Source: an uncultured Peptococcaceae bacterium (lineage in GTDB: Bacteria > Bacillota > Peptococcia > Peptococcales > Peptococcaceae). From it: a stretch of 27,520 bases of DNA. The stretch covers positions 1 to 27,520 of the forward strand of contig CAJUDO010000034.1 of NCBI GenBank assembly GCA_910585405.1, read 5' to 3'. Under the pieces are notes generated by a model. It did not search any database, was not told the DNA's origin, and worked only from the letters and a program-made list of their open reading frames with translations. Positions 1-6,110 of this stretch are shown here, one piece after another. A program made the translations under genes and the position numbers. Numbering within the stretch: position 1 is the first letter of the stretch; each line of letters starts with the position of its first letter.

Positions 1-68
1 GCAATCTATGTCTCTCTTTTTCTTATCTGAATTTGCGCAACTTATTATACCTTATAAGAGATTTTTTT

Positions 69-89
69 GATAGACAAGAACTGTCTATC
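69..89. repeat. Inverted repeat upstream of the TM2-domain gene
   Basis: GATAGACA and TGTCTATC form a perfect 8-bp inverted repeat with a 5-base spacer, about 60 bases before the start codon of the TM2-domain gene. It could be an operator or a small RNA hairpin. I see no well-spaced sigma-A promoter around it: the possible -10 TATACT at 98-103 lacks a good -35. Its role is therefore open. Confidence 0.35.
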
Positions 90-150
90 CTGCTCTGTAT
101 ACTAATGAATATCAGGTAAGTATATCAATTTGGAGAACGGAGGAACTCGT

Positions 151-1044
151 ATGGAAGAAGATGTTGTAGAAAGTAAGGAAAGAATGAGCATGACAGGAAA
201 ATCAACAACTGAGCTGCTGCAGCAAGGACGGGCTACATGGAGTGAAATGCAGCAGAAAAAACAGGCATGGCAAGAGCGTGAGGCCATACAGAAGCAGAAA
301 GAAGAGGCTGCGGTAGACAGCTTTGAGACAGTACCAGGGAAGATTGTGATAGGCAGTATTTTTGTGTTGGCAATACTATTTACAGTAGGAACTGCCAAAA
401 GCATTCTAGGCGGAATTGGCTGGTTTATACTGAGCTTTTTTATTTTTACCCTAGTAATTGGGGGACCATATATGCTGATTGACGAGAAATATTTCAAACC
501 GAAGCGTTTGGAGGTCTATCAGGAGAAAAAAGCGAAACAGGGATCGACAGCAGATGAGAATGATATTGCAGCTTTAAAGAATGAATATGATGTCTTGGCT
601 GCTGCGGAAGAAGTCTGCTGGTTGGTGCAGAATGTCCCGCAGGCATATCTCAACGATACTGCCTTGAAAGAACTGGAGGCGATTGCTTTAACCAATCCCA
701 ATTTAGCCGTGAAGGATATTCTTACGGTATATGAGGTGCGGGCCACCAAAGAACCAGCCGTCACACAGGCTGCACAGGAAAATAAACAACCTGCTGCCGT
801 GGGAAATAATAGTGTTGTTAACCAGATCACACTGACAGATTTAAAAAGCCCGAAAAGCAAATGGCTGGCCTTTATTTTATGTCTGCTGCTGGGTTGGCTG
901 GGATTTCACCGATTTTATGTAGGAAAAGTTGGCACTGGCTTGATTTATATGTTTTCGTTGGGCTTGTGCGGTGTAGGCGTGCTGATTGATTTGGTTGTTA
1001 TCTTGTTAGGTGGGTTTAAAGACTGTAATGGACGAATGCTATAA
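151..1044 (+). CDS. TM2-domain membrane protein
   Basis: Membrane protein of 297 residues with no known enzymatic role. The ATG at 151 is chosen because CGGAGGA sits 5 bases upstream; an earlier in-frame TTG at 130 lies before that site. The N-terminal 60 residues are charged and Gln/Glu-rich, probably a cytoplasmic coiled coil. Two hydrophobic segments follow at about 63-110. A soluble Ala/Glu-rich middle leads to a C-terminal TM2 domain (about 233-297). That domain has the family layout: a first helix, a short turn with GFHRFYVGK, and a second helix ending near an Asp (VLIDLVV). TM2 domains are widespread and mostly uncharacterised. The next gene starts 33 bases downstream in the same direction, so the two are probably co-transcribed. 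Confidence 0.85.
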   Translation: MEEDVVESKERMSMTGKSTTELLQQGRATWSEMQQKKQAWQEREAIQKQKEEAAVDSFETVPGKIVIGSIFVLAILFTVGTAKSILGGIGWFILSFFIFTLVIGGPYMLIDEKYFKPKRLEVYQEKKAKQGSTADENDIAALKNEYDVLAAAEEVCWLVQNVPQAYLNDTALKELEAIALTNPNLAVKDILTVYEVRATKEPAVTQAAQENKQPAAVGNNSVVNQITLTDLKSPKSKWLAFILCLLLGWLGFHRFYVGKVGTGLIYMFSLGLCGVGVLIDLVVILLGGFKDCNGRML

Positions 1045-1077
1045 AATTTTCAATCATGAAATGGGAGATGGGGAAAT

Positions 1078-2358
1078 ATGGAGTTAAAAGATGAAGAGAT
1101 TTTGCGCGCCATGATTGGCAAAAATGCAGATCATTATTTAGAAAAGTTTAAACAGTTGGAACGGGGTGAAAAGCCGAAATATCAGTGGTCCGCATTTTTG
1201 ATAGGGCCGTTGTTTCTCTTATACAGAAAATGCTATGATGTCTTTGCCAAATATCTTGCCGCGCCTCTAGGCTTGATGATGGCAGCCGTTATTATGAGTG
1301 GAATTGGCTCTGGATTGCTGTTTTCTAATGCTGGAATAAGTGCAGCATTACTGATGATAGCTGGCGTTCTCTCAGCAGTCGCTAATATTTGGGCTATTGT
1401 TGTTGCAATTTTATTGGGCCGAAAGTTTCCTAAGTTATATTTTGAGCATTTGACAGCATTGAAAGATAGGGAGCAAATTTATGATGTAGAGCATAGCCAA
1501 GCAACCATCAAGCAGTTTGCCACAAGCGATGTGCGGATTCCTATCGCTTTTATAGGCGGTTATATTGTAATCATTTCTATCTTTTCTATGGTATTGCCAG
1601 GCGTGTTGTTGAACAGAAGCTTATCTATTGAGCCAGATATATCAATGACCGATACCTTTTTAACAGAGCCGGCAACAGAGAAAGATACGGAGCTAAAAAC
1701 CGGCGGATTACTAGATTTATCTATGGATGAACTCTATTTGCAGATGCTGGACAAGTCTTGGGTAAACGAAACCACAGGTGATACGCTTTATATAGAAACT
1801 GGCGGCATTTCTGCAACGGATGGTCTTGTATATGAAAACGGTGCATATATCGGAAGTTATAGTGCCTATGGAGTTTATGGTTCTGAGAACCCAAATGGCG
1901 CAGTTCCGGAAGAGGGTTTTCAATTAGAAATATGGTTGGAAGACGGGACCAATATAGGTTCTCTGTATGAAGTACGGGCTGCTGATGCTGAGCGGTTACG
2001 TATTTATGATACTGTGACAGGCGTATCCTGCCAGTATAGTTGTGTTGATGAAAGTTCTGGTGTTTCTACTGCCAATCAGTCTACGCAGGCAGCACAGGAA
2101 ATGACGCTGGAAGAAGCCAGAGAATATCTGATTCAGTGTATGTATGAGGTACATCCGGATTTTGATGCCAGGGAGGATTTGGCATATTCATTACAAAGTG
2201 AGAACGAGGACTATTATTACTTTCAGGTGCTGGCGAAAAACGTAAATACAACTTCTAACAATATGGGCTTCTACAGTGTGTTTAAACATTCAGGAGAAGT
2301 CTACGATGATATTTTTGGAGAATTGATTTGGACGCCTTATGATGGATTGATTCGTTAA
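1078..2358 (+). CDS. DUF2628-like membrane protein with C-terminal soluble domain
   Basis: Protein of 426 residues. Residues about 35-60 (YQWSAFLIGPLFLLYRK) match the start of DUF2628-type membrane proteins, where a short Trp-containing cytoplasmic stretch leads into the first helix. Hydrophobic segments follow at about 60-85, 90-117 and 155-177. From about residue 200 the chain is polar and acidic, with many Gly/Tyr/Thr residues, and is probably outside the membrane. It looks like a beta-rich sensor or binding domain, but I do not recognise it. The ATG follows GGGAGATGGGG. The gene lies 33 bases after the TM2 gene and ends at a strong terminator, so the pair forms a two-gene unit. Function unknown. 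Confidence 0.75.
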   Translation: MELKDEEILRAMIGKNADHYLEKFKQLERGEKPKYQWSAFLIGPLFLLYRKCYDVFAKYLAAPLGLMMAAVIMSGIGSGLLFSNAGISAALLMIAGVLSAVANIWAIVVAILLGRKFPKLYFEHLTALKDREQIYDVEHSQATIKQFATSDVRIPIAFIGGYIVIISIFSMVLPGVLLNRSLSIEPDISMTDTFLTEPATEKDTELKTGGLLDLSMDELYLQMLDKSWVNETTGDTLYIETGGISATDGLVYENGAYIGSYSAYGVYGSENPNGAVPEEGFQLEIWLEDGTNIGSLYEVRAADAERLRIYDTVTGVSCQYSCVDESSGVSTANQSTQAAQEMTLEEAREYLIQCMYEVHPDFDAREDLAYSLQSENEDYYYFQVLAKNVNTTSNNMGFYSVFKHSGEVYDDIFGELIWTPYDGLIR

Positions 2359-2364
2359 AAAGGC

Positions 2365-2400
2365 AACGCTATTGCTGAATTTTCTCAGCAATAGCGTTTT
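2365..2400. terminator. Bidirectional rho-independent terminator
   Basis: AACGCTATTGCTGA (2365-2378) pairs perfectly with TCAGCAATAGCGTT (2385-2398) around a 6-base loop. A T-run follows on the plus strand and an A-run precedes it, so it can stop both the TM2/DUF2628 unit and the convergent excisionase-like gene. Confidence 0.9.
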
Positions 2401-2401
2401 G

Positions 2402-2572
2402 CTACATCTCCAACAAATCTATCTTCCGGATACGCCATTCTCGGCCAGCACGGAAGGCTTTCAACTGGCCAGAGGCGATCATGCGGTAAAGTTTATTTTT
2501 ACCAACAGAAAGAATTTCCATGGCCTGCAGTGATGTTAGAATATCGGAGTAATCTTCTAAAAAATCATACAT
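2402..2572 (-). CDS. Excisionase-family helix-turn-helix protein
   Basis: Small DNA-binding protein of 56 residues with an excisionase/MerR-like helix-turn-helix. It shows the family pattern ILTSLQAMEILSVGKNKLYR, then MIASGQLKAFRAGREWRIRK, in which the second part forms the wing. Such proteins direct excision with a partner recombinase or act as small repressors. The ATG at 2572 is preceded on its strand by AAAGGAGTG at good spacing; a longer reading with 105 extra N-terminal residues lacks sense and is rejected. It stands alone, convergent with the upstream operon and next to the island, so it could be the excision factor for one of the recombinases. No partner is adjacent. Confidence 0.8.
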   Translation of the reverse strand: MYDFLEDYSDILTSLQAMEILSVGKNKLYRMIASGQLKAFRAGREWRIRKIDLLEM

Positions 2573-2636
2573 TTTACAGCACTCCTTTATAAATGAATTT
2601 ATTGTATTGTTAAGTTTCAGTAAGCACCAGTAAGAC

Positions 2637-2740
2637 CTTGGGGAATTTCCCCAAGCCCCGCACAATTTGATTTGCAGCTTGGTTTTCAATGCCGGAGTAA
2701 CTTGTACAGTATATATCAAAATGCCGCAAATCGAATTGTG
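2637..2740. repeat. Palindrome plus inverted repeat in a structured intergenic stretch
   Basis: Two structures sit between the excisionase-like gene and the tiny peptides. CTTGGGGAATTTCCCCAAG at 2637-2655 is a 9+1+9 palindrome. CACAATTTGATTTGC (2661-2675) is matched by GCAAATCGAATTGTG (2726-2740), an inverted repeat with 14 of 15 bases pairing. They are followed by a terminator-like hairpin at 2773-2837. Together they could be a structured leader RNA, a small RNA, or recombinase binding sites. No coding frame runs through them. Confidence 0.5.
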
Positions 2741-2772
2741 AAAGTAAAAATTAGGCTTCAATATTATAGAAA

Positions 2773-2837
2773 AAGGATATCCATTCTGTAATGATAATGA
2801 AAAATTTATCAGTGCAGATGGATATTCTTTTTTATTT
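2773..2837 (+). terminator. Extended terminator or attenuator hairpin
   Basis: AAGGATATCCAT (2773-2784) pairs with ATGGATATTCTT (2818-2829), allowing one G-U. Further pairing inside (CTG with CAG, TGATAA with TTATCA) closes on an 8-base loop, and a run of T follows. The ribosome binding site of a 28-codon peptide begins a few bases later. The element therefore either ends a small upstream RNA or attenuates the peptide transcript. Confidence 0.7.
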
Positions 2838-2858
2838 GCCTGAGAGGAGGTGAGGCTA

Positions 2859-2945
2859 ATGTTAAGAGCGATTTTAAATGTAATCAAAGAGGTGTTGGTA
2901 GGTTTTATTGTGCAATGCCTGGGCAGCAGACAGGCGGCATATTGA
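2859..2945 (+). CDS. 28-residue hydrophobic peptide
   Basis: Short frame with a strong ribosome binding site (GAGAGGAGGTGAGG, about 5 bases before the ATG), immediately after a terminator-like hairpin. The peptide begins MLRAILNVIKEVLVGFIV, an amphipathic to hydrophobic helix with Arg and Lys near the start, and ends in a polar tail (GSRQAAY). Size and character fit small membrane peptides, including type I toxins, but I recognise no family. A second small frame with one membrane segment follows 27 bases later. Whether it is translated cannot be judged from sequence beyond the good ribosome binding site. Confidence 0.45.
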   Translation: MLRAILNVIKEVLVGFIVQCLGSRQAAY

Positions 2946-2972
2946 TGCGCAGGAAGAAGAGGTGCTTAGTGT

Positions 2973-3107
2973 ATGAAACGGGAGAACGTTGTAAATGGAC
3001 TAGGGCAGTTTGTTTTGATTACTATAGCTACAGCGATTTGTTTGGTAATTGAATTGGTCACAGATGAGGAATTGGAACAGGAAAAGATTTTTGAAGAGTT
3101 ATTTTAG
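2973..3107 (+). CDS. 44-residue single-pass membrane peptide
   Basis: Short frame of 44 codons, preceded by AGAGGTG 8 bases before the ATG. It has a basic start (MKRENVV), one hydrophobic helix (FVLITIATAICLVIELV, about residues 13-29) and a strongly acidic tail (TDEELEQEK). The layout predicts a single-span membrane peptide with the acidic tail on one face. It follows the 28-residue peptide and is probably on the same transcript. I recognise no family; small membrane peptides of this kind occur in toxin-antitoxin loci and in phage or conjugative elements. Confidence 0.4.
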   Translation: MKRENVVNGLGQFVLITIATAICLVIELVTDEELEQEKIFEELF

Positions 3108-3138
3108 ATAAGAACGAAATGTGTGCCAGATGGGTTGG

Positions 3139-3355
3139 TGTCCGTTTTGGGATATGCCAAAATTGTAAAATCAACTTATTTGGCACATGTTTTTGATGTC
3201 CCATAAGGGTACAGTTTATTGAAGCAGGGAAGGATATTTTGTTACCCCAAAAGATGGCTAGGTTATTGAAGGCATTTTAATATTTATATAAAGTTGTCGG
3301 ATAAGCCGATGATGGCACGTTTGATTTGTCTATTTTAATTCCATACAAAAAGACA
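3139..3355. other. Cluster of TGTC motifs, candidate resolvase (res) site
   Basis: Upstream of the small serine resolvase lie TGTCCGTTTT (3139), TGTCCCATAA (3197) and TGTCGGATAA (3295). There is also a TGTCT...AGACA pair spanning 29 bases (3327-3355). Tn3/gamma-delta resolvase half-sites follow TGTCYGATAA and the crossover site is 28 bp, so the resemblance is suggestive. The motifs are imperfect and the sub-site layout is not clear. A separate short inverted repeat, TGCCAAA/TTTGGCA (3155-3185), lies among them. The rest of 3108-3398 shows no convincing gene. Confidence 0.3.
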
Positions 3356-3398
3356 TAAATGAAGAAAAATAAAAGGGGGGTAAGATAATGAAAAAATT

Positions 3399-3524
3399 AT
3401 GGAAAAATGGAAGGCAGATAACTTAAAAAGCTTAACGAAGCGGTCTGAAGGGCTTTCCATAAAAAATATTTTATTGGCAAAACAGGAAAGCGAAATTAGA
3501 GTATGCATTTATGGAGAGCGATAA
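3399..3524 (+). CDS. Possible 41-residue peptide, perhaps a frameshifted gene start
   Basis: A good ribosome binding site (AAGGGGGGTAAG) leads to an ATG at 3388 that reads only 12 codons. A second ATG at 3399, in another frame, opens 41 codons beginning MEKWKADNLKSLTKRSEG. The two frames overlap across A-runs, which is where single-base slips occur. The pair may therefore be the damaged start of one former gene, or a short frame translated from the second ATG. No family recognised, and the composition is unremarkable. Confidence 0.25.
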   Translation: MEKWKADNLKSLTKRSEGLSIKNILLAKQESEIRVCIYGER

Positions 3525-3530
3525 CGATTA

Positions 3531-3573
3531 CGGTGTTGGCAAACAGTTTTTACTGTTTTACCAATACCGTTTT
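3531..3573 (+). terminator. Hairpin with T-run before the resolvase gene
   Basis: CGGTGTTGGCAAACAG (3531-3546) pairs with CTGTTTTACCAATACCG (3553-3569) with one G-U and one bulge, and TTTTAATTT follows. It fits a terminator for the upstream short frames, 30 bases before the resolvase start. It could equally hold the resolvase mRNA leader in a folded state. Confidence 0.55.
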
Positions 3574-3601
3574 AATTTACTGGAAGGAGAAGATTTTGTT
3601 T

Positions 3602-4186
3602 ATGAAAATAGGATATGTCCGTGTAAGTACACGGGAACAAAACATAGCAAGACAAGAAGTACTCATGCAGGAGCTTGGGGTAGAAGAAATATTTATTGAC
3701 CGGATGAGTGGAAAAAATACGGATCGTCCAGAATTAAAACGGATGATGGAATATGTACGGCAAGGAGATACAGTTATCGTGGAATCCATTAGTCGATTTG
3801 CCAGAAATACAAAGGATCTACTTAACTTGATTGAACAGCTGAATCAAAAGCATGTGGAATTTATATCGAAGAAAGAGACTATAGATACCTCAACGCCAAC
3901 AGGGAAGTTTATGCTCACAGTTTTCGGTGCAGTAGCGGAATTGGAACGGGAATATATCTTGCAGCGGCAGCGGGAAGGAATTGAGATAGCAAAGGCCCAA
4001 GGTAAATATAAAGGCAGAAAGAAAAAGCCATTGCCGGAGAACTATGATAAAGTTATCCGGCAATGGCAGAATGGCGAGATTTCAGCGAAAAAGGCTATGC
4101 AGTTGCTAGAAATGTCATCTAGTACGTTTTACAGAAGAGTGAAAAAACAAGGGTCATTTTTACCAGAAAGTAAAGAGATAACATAA
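3602..4186 (+). CDS. Small serine recombinase (resolvase/invertase)
   Basis: Site-specific DNA recombinase of 194 residues, the usual size of Tn3-type resolvases and DNA invertases. The catalytic serine is in GYVRVSTREQ (Ser9). The family motifs follow: DRMSGKNTDRPEL, the arginine motif SISRFARNTKDLL, and the long E helix GKFMLTVFGAVAELEREYI. A C-terminal Hin-like helix-turn-helix spans about residues 145-187 (SAKKAMQLLEMSSSTFYRR). The ATG at 3602 has GGAAGGAGA ahead of it; an in-frame extension to 3503 would read through a hairpin and is rejected. The last 58 bases overlap the 3' end of the convergent 549-residue gene. TGTC motifs upstream may be its target. Resolvase versus invertase cannot be told from the protein. 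Confidence 0.92.
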   Translation: MKIGYVRVSTREQNIARQEVLMQELGVEEIFIDRMSGKNTDRPELKRMMEYVRQGDTVIVESISRFARNTKDLLNLIEQLNQKHVEFISKKETIDTSTPTGKFMLTVFGAVAELEREYILQRQREGIEIAKAQGKYKGRKKKPLPENYDKVIRQWQNGEISAKKAMQLLEMSSSTFYRRVKKQGSFLPESKEIT

Positions 4187-5778
4187 AAGAAAAAATCATC
4201 GGAAATCGTTGATAATAAAGGCTTATTTTTTAACACATCATCAGAAGATTTTTTTTCAGATATTTCATCAAAATTTATTTTATTTTGAGAAAAAGCGTAA
4301 AGAAATAAAAAAACAGATTCAATATAATTAACTTTATTTGATATGTGATATGGAGAAGTGTTGCAAATTTCCATACACTGTCTGAATATGAATATTTTAA
4401 AATTTATCTCTGCTTTTCGTTGCCAAGTATTTTTTTCAGGTTGAACTATAAAGAATCTGCCTAAAGAATTTTGATAAGTTCTGATAGGATTTTCATCTAT
4501 ATATTGTTCTTGTGCGGCAGTTCCATCTGAATACTTAGTAGTACTTTTACATCTGAAATAAGTATCTTTAAATTTCATTATTTCTGAAAAAATCTCTTGT
4601 TTAGTAGCAACTTGGGCTTCTTCACTAGAAAAATTATTGAGAAAAATAGAAGAAATACATGCATAGAGAATATATGGAAAATATGTTATCACTGCAGATT
4701 CACTGTAATTTTTTTCCTTTGATTCTGTAGGGCCTTTATAAGGTTCTATTTTAAATTTTTCTTCTTTAGATCCGTAATATGATTTAAAAAAGTCAGCTAT
4801 TTCATCAGAAGAAAATAGAGTTCGTGAGCTCATGGATTTTAATTCAGATTCATTAATTTTACGTGAAGGGGCCTTACTATATTCTTTAGAGTGTTCTTTT
4901 TCAAATTTTTGATCATCAGAAAATAATTTGGAGAATTTGTTTTCTGGATCGACAAAGCGAACTCTCGGCAATGCATCTTTCCATATGTTTCGTAGAAAAG
5001 CAGATTCAGCGGTCTCGCAGTGTGATTTGATTTCGTCAAGCTGGTGTGTTATTAAGGCTTTTTTTATTTCTTTGACGATTTTTTCTCTCCTTTTAAGAAA
5101 GTCCATATATTGTTCGGAAGGTGTACAGAAGCCGTGAATCATTTGCATATCAGGATCACTCAGATTTTTTGAATATTCTTTATTCCAAAGTTGTTTTAGC
5201 GAGAAAGGGTAAGGGTAGCTTTTAGGCTGATTCCAAGCACTGGGAAACGGATATATAACGATGTCTCCAAAAACCTTAGAATAGTAGAGATTAGCTAAAG
5301 CACCTCCAATATCTTGGATTGTAAAGAGTTTACACATAGATAGGTTTTGATTAAATATTGGAATGAGTTTAAAAGATTTATTGGAAATGGCAGGTGTTCT
5401 TTTAAACTTTGTATATTTTTTGCTTGCTTTTGACATGTGAGCAATATGGTCATTTGCTACAGCAATTGCTTGGAGTAATTTATTTTTTTCACTACTTGAA
5501 AAAAATGAAAAGTATGTCCATAAAGAATATAACAAACTAGATTGACAATGTTTTTCTTTGCAGAATGTTTCATATGATAACACAATATCAGAAAGTGAAA
5601 ATCTTTCTTTTAATTGAGAAGATGAGAACCGTGTGAAGGGGTTCCAGTTAATGATTTTATCAATCCTTTCAGTTTTTTGGGGTAAAGAAATATAAGGATA
5701 CAATTCACTCAAATACAAGATTTCATCAAAATAGTCTATTAGGAAATCCATATGGGGAAATTTAAAATGCTGTATCAC
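4129..5778 (-). CDS. Unrecognised 549-residue protein (orphan island cargo)
   Basis: I do not recognise this protein. The GTG at 5778 is chosen because GGAGGTG lies 5 bases ahead; an ATG 39 bases earlier would place that site inside the coding region. It is rich in Lys, Ser, Phe and Tyr, very AT-rich compared with the flanks, and has no signal peptide, Walker motif, zinc cluster or clear membrane helix. A central charged stretch (about 295-345, KFEKEHSKEYSKAPSRK) separates a Phe/Trp-rich N-terminal half from a C-terminal half with aromatic helices (VITYFPYILYACISSIFLNN). It lies alone on the minus strand between a resolvase and the helicase-integrase unit, and its 3' end overlaps the resolvase by 58 bp. 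Placement and composition suggest recently acquired cargo; a phage-defence role is possible but unproven. Confidence 0.7.
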   Translation of the reverse strand: MIQHFKFPHMDFLIDYFDEILYLSELYPYISLPQKTERIDKIINWNPFTRFSSSQLKERFSLSDIVLSYETFCKEKHCQSSLLYSLWTYFSFFSSSEKNKLLQAIAVANDHIAHMSKASKKYTKFKRTPAISNKSFKLIPIFNQNLSMCKLFTIQDIGGALANLYYSKVFGDIVIYPFPSAWNQPKSYPYPFSLKQLWNKEYSKNLSDPDMQMIHGFCTPSEQYMDFLKRREKIVKEIKKALITHQLDEIKSHCETAESAFLRNIWKDALPRVRFVDPENKFSKLFSDDQKFEKEHSKEYSKAPSRKINESELKSMSSRTLFSSDEIADFFKSYYGSKEEKFKIEPYKGPTESKEKNYSESAVITYFPYILYACISSIFLNNFSSEEAQVATKQEIFSEIMKFKDTYFRCKSTTKYSDGTAAQEQYIDENPIRTYQNSLGRFFIVQPEKNTWQRKAEINFKIFIFRQCMEICNTSPYHISNKVNYIESVFLFLYAFSQNKINFDEISEKKSSDDVLKNKPLLSTISDDFFFYVISLLSGKNDPCFFTLL

Positions 5779-5948
5779 AATGGCACCTCCGCATATATAA
5801 AAATAATATTTTATCATTAAAAAAATGTCAAGTCAATATCAAATACATGCATAAAATGCGAGTGAGGATTATGACCGTGATTTTTCCTCTTATATATTGT
5901 AGCATAATATTTGCAAAAGATTTTGGCCAAAAATTTTGTATTATACAG

Positions 5949-6081
5949 TTCGGCAACGCACCTTTGATTTGTGGATGCAGCGTTAAGTTTCAACTACATC
6001 ATCGCGTATGCACCGGATGTTTTGGATTGAGTTATAGTTGAAAGTTAACGTTGCAACTACAGGGAAAAGTGCGTTGCCGAA
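5949..6081. repeat. Nested inverted repeats (large cruciform) before the D5 helicase gene
   Basis: TTCGGCAACGCAC (5949-5961) is matched perfectly by GTGCGTTGCCGAA (6069-6081). Inside it, GCAGCGTTAAGTTTCAACTA (5977-5996) pairs with 6035-6054 at 18 of 20 positions, around a 38-base loop. TTTTGGCCAAAA at 5921-5932 is a further palindrome just outside. The whole lies in the 332-base gap between the divergent orphan gene and the helicase gene, whose ribosome binding site follows at about 6097. Candidate roles are a replication origin for the element, a structured 5' leader, or a recombination site. Confidence 0.8.
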
Positions 6082-6110
6082 AACACTTGGTATGCAAAGG
6101 AGAGATTACT

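Noticed and set aside
2573..2887. Long N-terminal extension of the excisionase-like protein
   Set aside because: It covers the palindromes and terminator hairpin and has no plausible ribosome binding site, whereas the ATG at 2572 does.
3503..3601. N-terminal extension of the resolvase
   Set aside because: The extension reads through a hairpin with T-run and lacks family similarity; the ATG at 3602 has a good ribosome binding site and the exact family start.
5847..6041. 64-codon plus-strand frame before the helicase
   Set aside because: No ribosome binding site, and most of it lies inside the inverted-repeat structure; composition does not look coding.
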